A stretch of 64,000 bases of DNA from Cycas panzhihuaensis (Eukaryota; Cycadophyta): the NCBI GenBank assembly GCA_023213395.1, contig CM041465.1, positions 129,773,741-129,837,740 of the forward strand, in the 5' to 3' direction. The first letter of the stretch is position 1; each line of letters starts with the position of its first letter. The notes beneath the pieces were generated by a model, which saw only the letters and a program-made list of their open reading frames with translations, searched no databases and was not told where the DNA came from. Positions 56,177 through 64,000 of the stretch are shown here, piece by piece. The translations under genes and the position numbers were made by a program.

Positions 56177-56718
56177 ACCTTATGTTTATCTTATGTTTAC
56201 ATGTTAAGCTTTATGTACTTTATGTTAATGTATTATGTGCACTTTAATGTACTATGTGCACTTTTGTACTTTAGGGGTGACTTTATCACTTAAGTGATAA
56301 AGTACACACCCACTTTATGTCTAGTGGCATAATGTTGTCACTTGAGGGTTAAATGACCCCCTTGCACTTTTGCTCACAAGGGCTCCCAATGGACACTTGT
56401 CCTTCGTGCAAGCATGCATTGCATGATTGACACTTGTCAATCATGCAATAGCCTTTGGCCTCTCATCTCCCTCTATTTAATGAGGCCTCTCTTCATTGTT
56501 TCTCATCAAGAGTTGGAGCTACTTTGTTATTCTGTCAGTTTGCTAATCAAGCTGAGCATTCTTTGGTGGTTGGACCAATTCCAACACCACACATTTGGTA
56601 TCTTAGTCTTGCTCCTCTTTCTCTCTTTGTGTTTTATCTCGTTGATGCTTAATGCATGCTATGCTTTTGTGTTTTGTTATGATCTTGGACTTGTGAGGCC
56701 ATTTGACCCATTCTAACA
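56171..56718 (+). repeat. Copia-F 3' LTR
   Basis: 548 bp; partner of the 5' LTR. The palindrome lies at 56280-56303 and the hairpin at 56418-56449, both unchanged from the 5' LTR. Confidence 0.96.
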
Positions 56719-56723
56719 AAGTA

Positions 56724-56764
56724 TCCCATGCATTTTCTAAAATAGTAGCATTTACAATGCTTTG
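56724..56764 (-). pseudogene. Copia-E gag, middle fragment
   Basis: A 41-bp strip of Copia-E gag between Copia-F and Gypsy-E. On the minus strand it reads into the AWDTLSSLYER region found in Copia-D and Copia-F gag. It ends with CTTTG (56760-56764), the left Gypsy-E duplication. Confidence 0.75.
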
Positions 56765-57613
56765 TGTTGGGACATATTGTGACACATAGGCCTTGAGGAA
56801 GACGGAATACAGGCTTGTATTGACCAAAGGAATGCAAGTACGTCTTTTGCGGAGAATGCATAGTGGAAAAAGGTGAAAATATGTAACTGGCACGTATGAT
56901 GACAAGTACTAGATACGTACCTTTCGTGAATGCATGCACAAAGAAGGTACAAATGGATGATATGACCCAAAGGCACCCGAAATGATGACGCCACAAAAGG
57001 ACATAAGTACGGATGTACGGACGAAAAAGACACCATTAAGGAGACTTAATCAAGTGTTAAAGTGAAAGGGTATCTTGGTAACAAAAAGGTATGGTTATGA
57101 CTTTGGGTCATAACCTTTCATCCAAAAGGCATCAAAGGGACATATTTAATGGTGCTTTGAGGACCATTCCAGTGTGAGAGCCGAGTGAGTCAATCATCTT
57201 ATACTCGAGGGTGAGAGCCGGAGATCACGGCACGCCAGTGCAGAGACAAGACGCATGACATGATTGAAGCATGAATGTATGATAAGTACCATCTGGCACG
57301 CATATGTAATGTAAGATCGGTACCTTTGGAATGCTCGTGAATGCATTCCACCTACGTAAATGAACTGTTGAATTAATAAAAGGAAGAGTTACGTGGAAAT
57401 TGGTGTATGCTTGATGTTGTGATGATGATTGCTGAAGTATGTATTGATTGCATCATGTACCATTCTGTGAATTATATATGAAATGCATGTGGAATGTATG
57501 TGAATGACCATGTTGACAGTATCCTGAAACTAGACTATAGTGCTGTGTAACCTTGACAAGTGCAGCAAAGGGTATCTCGTAAGTGTAACAAGACACCCCC
57601 AGCGAAGTCAACA
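56765..57613 (+). repeat. Gypsy-E 5' LTR
   Basis: 849 bp with short inverted block GTTATGACTTTGGGTCATAAC near 57090, GAATTAATAAAAGG (57370-57383) and TGTGTAACCTTGACAAGTGC near the end. It differs from the 3' LTR mostly at positions where one copy has CG, in the first 300 bp. Confidence 0.93.
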
Positions 57614-57753
57614 TTGGTTCCGTTGCCTACGTCCATTGAGGAGGGACAGGGCCTAGGGGTTTTAAAGGAAAAAGAATGTGCAAAGGGCAGAGGACCCTAG
57701 CTGCCATTGTGATGGCGGGCTGTAACTAAGCCACCTGTGACGGGGACCTTCCA

Positions 57754-58446
57754 ATGCCACCTAAGAGGCCTTCAAGGTCGGAAGAGCCCCAGAAGGATAC
57801 TTCAACTAAGGAAAAAGAAACCAGCAGACAAAGGGCACTAAGATGGTCAAAAGAAGCAAAACTCAGAAGGGCGAGGAGATTAAGTTCACAAAACAACGGG
57901 ACTAAGGGACAGTCCGTTGAAGGATCTGAGGCAAGTGGAGCCCAGACACCTCAGGAAGAGGAAACCCATGGCGAACGCATGGTATTGACACCACCCCTAT
58001 CGAGAGATGATTTGTTTAGCTTGGGAGATTGAGGGGAAACTCAAGTGGATGAAAAACATAAAGAGATTCTAACAGAGGAAGTATACGGTGGAGGACAGCA
58101 GAAGGACCTAGGTGATGACGATAAGAAGGCGGAGGAAGGTCCCTCGGCATATTGGGAAAACAAGCTAACGAGACTTTTTGAAGATTCGACAGAAAAGGGA
58201 TCGGATCAATCTTACATTACGGTAACACCATTGACTATACAAGTTCCAGGTGTAGTGGAAGCTATACACATAAAAACTCCATTCAAAAATCCGCTGTTTG
58301 GAAAAGATAGTGCAGCGGTAGTTACTCCCAGTGCATCCCCAAAGGACGGAGGAGGGGAAAGATCACCATCAGGTGGGGGACAATTGCAATCTCCCAAGAT
58401 GGACGACTATAGAGACTTTGGGAAACTAATCTTCAATGATACTTGA
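57754..58446 (+). pseudogene. Gypsy-E gag, N-terminal part
   Basis: ORF 57754-58032 (MPPKRPSRSEEPQKDT...) and ORF 58045-58446 are nearly continuous, separated by a TGA at 58030-58032. The first is lysine/arginine and serine rich; the second is acidic then proline/serine rich, ending MDDYRDFGKLIFNDT, which leads into the capsid core. Low-complexity, disordered-looking N-termini are common in this gypsy group. Confidence 0.75.
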
Positions 58447-59376
58447 CGCCTTGAGCACGTGTATCTATTTCAGAACCTCATTGATGTCAAAAAGATTACA
58501 GACGAAGACGAAATCAAAGCACGCTTCGCCTGTACGTTGAGAGGAGTACCCTTGGCTTGGTATAAGGAAACAAACAAAAATGAGCCATGGGTAAAGATTA
58601 AGAAAGCGTTTGAGGAGAGATTTCAAAAGTTTCAAAGAATGAAGTCGTGGAAATCGCCGCGAGAGATCGAGAGGTCGGGAATCCGTCCTAACTTACATTA
58701 GCCGAATGAAGATTATTGCGACAGAAGCATGATCAATGAAACGATAACGGATCATAATATGAAGAATTACTTCATAAGAGGGCTGAATGAAAAGTTGCGA
58801 GCCATGATGCATGTTCATCCGCTAAAGTCATTCAAGAATGCTCAGGATCTGGCATTAGATTTTGAGATGGAAATGGATGCCCAAGCAGGAGGACAAGATT
58901 CCTTGCTGTTAAGATTACAAGATGAGATTAGAGAATTGAAGCAGAACCAGTACAATCGACCTTTCTGCCAGGTAGGGGTAGCAGAAGAGGAATCAGAATT
59001 GGAAGCACTAAGAAAAGAGGTAGCAAGATTGAAAAATAGAAATAACCGGGAAGAAGAAGAGATGCCCAAGAAGAAAGAGCACACTGGAAGGGTAACCAAG
59101 TGGTGCCACATCTGTGAGGAAAACTCACATACCACCCGGGAATGTGATTTGAATTTAAAAAACAGTGCGATGCACCAACAGGAGAAGTGGTGCCACATAT
59201 GTGAGGTTGACACACATACAACTAGGGATTGTTTTTACAATCCCAGGGGAAAAGCATTCAGAGGTCGAGGTCGGGGAAGGGGAGGCAACCCACCTCGAAA
59301 TGTGTATACAACGAGGGGCGCACCAGAACCCTCAAGAAAAAAACAGCCGATGGGGAGATGCCTCATGCCGCTCTGA
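58447..59376 (+). pseudogene. Gypsy-E gag, capsid core and two zinc knuckles
   Basis: Capsid core: FQNLIDVKKITDEDEIKARF, TLRGVPLAWYKE (58459-58701). After a break near 58700: IRGLNEKLRAMMHVHPL and a coiled segment LLLRLQDEIRELKQNQ, LEALRKEVARLKNR (58729 on). Two knuckles of the same spacing, CHICEENSHTTREC (59104-59145) and CHICEVDTHTTRDC (59191-59232), are followed by an RGRGRGRGG tail. Both are intact. Confidence 0.85.
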
Positions 59377-59840
59377 TTCGCAACCGGAAGTCCGAATGCC
59401 CAATGAAGCAAGAATACGAACAGAAGCCGTTCGTATGTAGTAACTGTGGCCCAAGCGACCACAAAACAGAGGATTGCAAGGGTAAAGCCAAAGCAACTAA
59501 CCTAACGACAATCGTGCCAGAAACCAAGAATGTGAAATTACAGAACAAACAGAAAGAAAAATTGGATGAAGGATATCCAAACCCCCCAACAGAAATGGAT
59601 CGGTACAAACAAGCGAAACAAGTGTTAGATGGTTTAGTCCGGGAAGAGAATATACTACCAATGGGTAAACCGGAAACAAAATATGTTTATGTTCAGAAAA
59701 ATAAACAAAAAGAGCAAGAAAATCTACCGGAAGAACTTAAGGCGAAACCCCAAATGGTGCAAATGGAAGAGCTTTTTAAAGGATTGCCAGCAGAGGATAT
59801 CCCCAAAATGTTGCTATTGATGGAAAATTTGGTAAAATAG
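59377..59840 (+). pseudogene. Gypsy-E gag C-terminal region with a third zinc knuckle
   Basis: ORF 59229-59840 overlaps the previous one in another frame. From about 59400 it is the likely reading frame: CSNCGPSDHKTEDC (about 59436-59477) is a third CCHC knuckle, followed by a lysine-rich stretch (NKQKEKLDEGY) and EELFKGLPAEDIPKMLLLME. The frame switch near 59370 is either a frameshift mutation or a site of programmed shifting; mutation is more likely. Confidence 0.75.
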
Positions 59841-59891
59841 CTTCAGTTAACTATTCCTCTGTCTCAAGTTATTGATTGGATCAAAGGAGGA

Positions 59892-60248
59892 ATGCTACAG
59901 AAAGGAATTACCAAGAGTTGGAAGCAAATTATACCATCATTCGACATGGATCCGATGGTAACTATGTCAGTCTTGGGGGAAACATTCCCACGGGTAATTG
60001 TTGATGGAGGCGCAGCAGTGAACGTGTTACCAGCTGCAACATGGCGTAGATTGGGGAGTCCAAAGTTGGAGGCGACAACCTATTCGTTAAAACTAGCCAA
60101 TGAATTGTTGGTGCGACCCGTGGGAAAACTGGCCAACATCAAGGTGGATGTGGCAGGAATTGTCGTAAAGATCGATTTTACGATTGTAGAAACAGAGAAA
60201 GGTGCAACTCCCTATCCAAATTTTATTGGGAAGGCCTTGGCTATATAA
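59892..60248 (+). pseudogene. Gypsy-E aspartic protease
   Basis: ORF 59892-60248 contains MVTMSVLGETFPRVIVDGGA with the retropepsin-type site VDGGAAVNVLP (about 59998-60030). DGG replaces the usual DSG/DTG; related plant gypsy proteases also use DGG-type sites. ATWRRLGSPKLEATTYSL and a KIDFTIVE stretch complete the fold. It is cut by a stop just after YPNFIGKALAI, where other gypsy proteins have LGRPWL; ORF 60202-60510 supplies ILLGRPWLY in another frame. Confidence 0.8.
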
Positions 60249-60403
60249 AACCCAATGTCTCCAAAGTTGGAAAGACGTAACCTTCACCTTGTCAGATGAA
60301 GGAAACAAAGTAGTATTACCAATGTTGGGGAAGAACTCCATTGAGGTGATACCTGACAATGGATCAAGTACAACCGTTGTAAGGGAAGCAACAACTTCTT
60401 CAT

Positions 60404-61030
60404 GTGACAAAGAAAACCTCTATCATCTTTGCGGAGAAGCCTACAACATCGACCCATTACCAGAAAGAAGAACCGACCTATTTTGGAGAAATTTACAATT
60501 CTTCAGATAATGAAAACGAGATGAGATTTGTGGATTATTGGCTACGAAACGATTATGAAGTCAACCCCTCATCCTATAGATGTAACCTACTTTCTCGGAA
60601 TGTGACCAAAACAGTTGCCACTCCAGAAGATAGAAATCATGGAGAATATGTTGGAGATTATGTGAAGCCCTTTTATGGAAAACCACTAGGTCGAATTTCC
60701 CATTCGAGACATTGTAGAGAACATTGGTTAGGAGAAGACCAATTAAGGGATCATAAGAAGAAATTGACAAAGCATACGACACCAAGGAAAAGGCGGAAAA
60801 GGACAAGACACGACCGCCACGACAAGACATCGTATTTCAAGAAGGGTGATCGAGTATGGCGATTCGACAACAAATCCCAAACAACCCAAGGAGAATTGAA
60901 GATGCATTGGAAAGGCCCATATATGATTGAGAAAGTGTACCAGAATGGCACTATCGAGTTGAAAAAACTATCAGGCCAACTACTACCTGAAATGGTCAAG
61001 GGTAGTAAATTGAAACCCTACTTCAACTAG
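60404..61030 (+). pseudogene. Gypsy-E pol remnant: integrase C-terminal domain
   Basis: 208 codons open. The last third, KKGDRVWRFDNKSQTTQGE, LKMHWKGPYMIEKVYQNGTIEL and GSKLKPYFN, is the SH3-like tail that ends gypsy integrases. Upstream, RFVDYWLRNDYEVNP does not match a catalytic domain I recognise. Nothing corresponding to RT (YxDD), RNase H or the DDE core lies between the protease (60248) and this tail. Confidence 0.8.
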
Positions 61031-61417
61031 GGTGGAGCAACTTACCAGTCGGATCAGCTGGTTGTGCCATATCGTATTGCATGAAGTTGAGGCAAAATCG
61101 AATTGCCTTGATACCGGAACGTGATTCAGTTCGGTATGTAATATAAAATACAAAAAAATTAAAAAACAGAAAAACAACCGTAACTCATATCATGCAAATA
61201 AGCAATATGGTGAAGCATGGAGGAAAGATATATCATCATACGGAAAATCAAGGGAGAGTTGAACAAAACAAAGCGCCAATAAATGAGGATTTATTAACCA
61301 AGAATGGCGACCAAAGCAGCGGAGCAGCCTTAGAACAGAGAGGGGGAGGAATACCCCAAATTTTGAATTTTTTGTTGAGCAAGGATGCTCAACCCAATCA
61401 TGTTGACCCGGGATAGA
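61031..61417 (+). other. Gypsy-E 3' untranslated region
   Basis: About 390 bases between the pol end and the 3' LTR with no gene. An AG-rich stretch (AGAGAGGGGGAGG, 61338-61350) could be a displaced polypurine tract; directly before the LTR there is only GACCCGGGATAGA. Confidence 0.6.
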
Positions 61418-62289
61418 TGTTGGGACATATTGTGACACATAGGCCTTGAGGAAGGCGAATACAGCTTGTATTGACCAAAGGATGGCAAGTACGGATTATA
61501 CGGAGGTCCGCATAGTGGAAAAAGGTGAAAATATGTAACTGGCACGTATGACGGATGCATCTTGGATGCGTGCACGGATACGCACCTTCGAGGAATGCAT
61601 GCAGACAGCAAGGTACATATGGACAGATCTGACCCAAAGGCACCCAGAAATGATGACGTCGGCCCAAAGGGACATAAGTACGGATGTACGGATCAAAAAA
61701 GACACCATTAAGGAGACTTAATTAAGTGTTAAAGTGAAAGGGTACCTTGGTAACAAAAGGTATGGTTATGACTTTGGGTCATAACCTTTCACCCAAAAGG
61801 CATCAAAGGGACATATCTAATGATGCTTTGAGGACCATTCGATGTGAGCCGAGTGAGTCAATCATACTTGTATACTCTCGGTGAGAGTCGGATATCACGA
61901 TGCGCCAGTACAGGAGGCAGTCGCGCATGATTGGAGCAGCATGAATGTATGATAAGTACCATCCGGTATGCATATGTAATGAAGGGCGTATCTTCTTTGG
62001 AATGCTCGGGAATGCATTCCGACCTCCGTGTAAATGAACTTGAATTAATAAAAGGAAGAGTTATGTGGAAATTGGTGTATGCTTGATGTTGTGATGACGA
62101 TTCTTTGAAGTATGTATTGATTGCATCTTTGTGTACCATTCTGTGAATTATATATGAAATGTATGTGGAATGTATGTGAATGACCATGTTGACAGTATCC
62201 TGAAACTAGACTATAGTGCTGTGTAACCTTGACAAGTGCAGCAAAGGGTATCTCGTAAGTGTAACAAGACACCCCCAGCGAAGTCAACA
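61418..62289 (+). repeat. Gypsy-E 3' LTR
   Basis: 872 bp; starts TGTTGGGACATATTG and ends GAAGTCAACA, followed by CTTTG. Confidence 0.93.
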
Positions 62290-62294
62290 CTTTG

Positions 62295-62562
62295 ATCAAC
62301 AACATTATCAAGTCATATGAATGAAAGATAAAGCTATTTCATCCTTAGCTTCCCATGCAGCAACTAAAGCAGAATCAAGTCGGATTATGATAGTTCTATC
62401 TGTTGGATTTTTAGTGGGTACATGTTTTTTAATTCTTTCTGATACATAAGCTCAAAGTTCATTCGTAATAAACAAATTCTTTGCTTGTTTCTTCTATTCT
62501 TGAAAATTACCTTGGCCATTTAATTTAATGTGGTTTGCATTAAGCATGTTGATAGTCGCCAT
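62295..62562 (-). pseudogene. Copia-E gag, N-terminal part
   Basis: Start codon at 62562 (minus), reading MATINMLNANHIKLNGQ, then NFQEWKKQAKNLFITNEL, a TGA where relatives have tryptophan, and ALVAAWEAKDEIALSF. It parallels Copia-D and Copia-F gag starts. It is cut at 62294 by Gypsy-E. Confidence 0.82.
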
Positions 62563-63500
62563 TATGTTAAAATTGTTTAAAAAATACTCATGTAACTAAA
62601 GAAATGACTTAGAAACTCAAAGCTTTCACCACTCACAAATACACCGACAATCCTAATCTTACAAGAAAGATCCAGCAACTGAAGATAGTAGTTTGAAAAG
62701 CGGAGGGGTAGGTAAGGAGTTGGTCCAACCCTAATCTTTCAAGTAGATCTAATAGTTGGCCAAGGTCAAGTTTTGGAACAAGCGAGGTTGGGTTGATTTG
62801 CATGGATGTACCATGCTTTCCTTGGAGTTTACATCTCCGATAACACACTTTTCAAACCTCCTTTCCTTCAAATGAGCCTCAATTGTTGTGCATTAACTAT
62901 ACGGTCAGTTGGTCCCCTAGGGAATGCACCAATCTTGAGATATTAGATGCAAGGTTTTAACCTTTTTCGGGTCTCTGCTACATGAATTTTAAACAATTTT
63001 TTAAGTATTTTAATGCATTAAAATAAAATGCTTATGAGATGATGATGTTGCTGCCTTGAAACTGCTTGAAACTTGATACAAAATGCTTGCAAATTAGGCT
63101 ACTTGAGTGCTTGAAAGAAGTGTTAAACAAAGAGCACTAAAAGCTTGAAAAAAAATCCTTGAAATGTCAAATGAAGGATTGTTGCTTGCTTTTAGTTCTT
63201 GGAGTGGTTCCTTCTTTAAGTGCAAAATTGATCATTTAAAGCACAATTTTATCACTTCATGCTAAATCATACACCACCAAGAAAACGTTGGAACTTTGAA
63301 ATAGTTTTAATATGCACTAAGAAATTGATTTTTTGTATTAAAAAAAAAAAAATTTTAGTCTATATATTGACTTGGACTAAAAAGGTCAATACGTAGGGAG
63401 TCTTTAAAACCCTTTAGAATGTGAAATTTTCACAAAACGTATATAACACTCTTTAAATCAACGATTTTTGAGTTAAGAAAAACATATGCAAATTTTTTTA
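62563..63500 (-). other. Copia-E leader
   Basis: No gene. Homologous over about 62590-62960 to the Copia-D leader at 35760-36170 (shared GTTGGTCC, CATGCTTTCC, GGTCCCCTAGGGAATGCACC). From about 62960 onward similarity fades; sequence is AT-rich. Confidence 0.65.
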
Positions 63501-63504
63501 TGTG

Positions 63505-64000
63505 TTAAACTCGAAAAAATAAAAAGGACATTTGGCTTACAAAGTGATTAAATATCATTAAAAAAAGCATTAAATAAATAGACTTTAGAAAATAAGGATT
63601 ATTAAAGGTAGAATATTCGTTAGGCATATACCAAATGATATAACCTAATGTTATACCTCCTATGTTAAAAAGCATATTATTCCATTGATGAACATAGTGC
63701 TTGGTGGCAGTGACAATTGTGGCAAAATCTAATAGGACGATCAAAGAGTACCCCAATCAGGGTGTAGATCTTCCAAAGGATGACACCTAAGGTAAATGAT
63801 CCTGTGTTTTCGAACGAGGAGTCACTAGCAATGAAGATCGTCACAAGAAGGCAACGCAGGTCTGTGCGGAAGTTGAAGTACATTGCTAAAGATAGATGCA
63901 CAAACAACAAAGCTAGGTGTTGACGTAGATTAAAAACATGGATGTCGTAGGAGCCCCATAGTGGGCGCTAGACTTTACATGAGTCTCCAAATAATAGAGA
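63505..64000 (-). other. Unrecognised minus-strand ORFs with hydrophobic segments
   Basis: ORFs 63677-63910 and 63505-63756 overlap out of frame and could be one damaged reading frame. The first has LVTIFIASDSSFENTGSF, LGVILWKIYTLIGVLF; the second MLFNIGGITLGYIIWYM. Both look like membrane segments, but I do not recognise a family. They may instead be chance ORFs in an element's leader. The region continues past the window. Confidence 0.25.

Larger units (their letters stand above)
50197..56718 (+). mobile_element. Copia-F: Ty1/copia element with an RT deletion
   Basis: The 6522-bp element has two LTRs of exactly 548 bp (50197-50744, 56171-56718), differing at only about 10 positions by eye: the least diverged pair in the window. 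AAGTA at 50192-50196 and 56719-56723 is a perfect duplication. The primer-binding site TGGTATCAGAGCTT lies at 50747; the polypurine tract AATAAGGGGGGG at 56159-56170. Same family as Copia-D. The central RT is deleted near 55555. Confidence 0.96.
56765..62289 (+). mobile_element. Gypsy-E: gypsy element lacking RT, RNase H and integrase core
   Basis: The 5525-bp element has LTRs 56765-57613 (849 bp) and 61418-62289 (872 bp), opening TGTTGGGACATATTG and ending GTCAACA. CTTTG at 56760-56764 and 62290-62294 is a perfect duplication. After the 5' LTR comes TTGGTTCCGTTGCC, closer to the Athila/Tat-type primer site than to initiator-Met. The 3.8-kb interior has gag, protease and the integrase tail only. 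A solo LTR of the family lies at 21252-22063. It must depend on a complete relative for movement. Confidence 0.93.
45773..64000 (-). mobile_element. Copia-E: Ty1/copia element with two large insertions, 5' LTR outside the window
   Basis: The 3' LTR is 45773-46302. RNase H, RT, integrase and protease run right to left to about 49600. Gag is split into 49824-50196, 56724-56764 and 62295-62562 by Copia-F and Gypsy-E, each with a perfect target duplication (AAGTA; CTTTG). The leader from 62563 upward is homologous to that of Copia-D. The 5' LTR was not found; by analogy with Copia-D it should start near 64.9 kb. Which part of 63000-64000 belongs to it is uncertain. Confidence 0.82.

Noticed and set aside
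59229-59376. Programmed frameshift between the Gypsy-E gag ORFs
   Set aside because: No slippery heptamer and structure could be recognised, and the element has other plain frame breaks, so mutation is the simpler reading.

Overview
This window is plant nuclear DNA and is almost entirely LTR retrotransposon. I see no bacterial or organellar gene organisation, no CRISPR array, and no rRNA or tRNA gene I can defend. The only host gene I recognise is a pair of spliced exons (13136-13378 and 13506-13622, + strand) of a plant PX/PH-type phospholipase D (PLD zeta class). They have intact GT/AG borders and are followed by a very long, transposon-filled intron-like region. That architecture fits a seed plant with a large genome, possibly a gymnosperm, but the species assignment is inference.

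Left part (1-13135): the 3' end of a Ty3/gypsy chromovirus (chromodomain tail plus 3' LTR, 1-6675) is split by a complete Ty1/copia element (Copia-A, 893-6448). Copia-A itself carries a 326-bp terminal-repeat retrotransposon in miniature (TRIM-1, 3692-4017). Then come a solo LTR (7673-8242, minus), an (AC)n tract, a decayed gypsy gag with a non-iMet primer-binding site (8690-10966, minus) and about 2 kb with only unrecognised minus-strand ORFs.

Centre (14312-43976): a nested stack. Copia-B (minus) is interrupted in its leader by a non-autonomous element with large LTRs (LARD-1, 19525-30416) and in its 5' LTR by a chromovirus (Gypsy-D, 30806-43925). LARD-1 contains a solo LTR (21252-22063), a complete copia (Copia-C, 23860-29092) and TRIM-2 (29765-30089). 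Gypsy-D's 5' LTR is split by Copia-D (31060-38582, minus). Nearly every insertion has a matching 5-bp target-site duplication (TSD), so the order of insertion can be read directly, and LTR divergence counted by eye agrees with it.

Right part (43977-64000): a minus-strand gypsy remnant, about 1 kb of LTR-like sequence, then Copia-E (minus, from 45773, 5' LTR off the end). Copia-E's gag is split by Copia-F (50197-56718) and by Gypsy-E (56765-62289). Gypsy-E has gag, protease and the integrase tail but lacks reverse transcriptase, RNase H and the integrase core.

No retrotransposon here keeps an uninterrupted gag-pol. What the window offers is a well-resolved insertion history, a two-copy TRIM family with an empty-site control, dyad symmetries conserved in copia LTRs, and a sequence block shared by several otherwise different LTR families. 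I did not find a new gene system.
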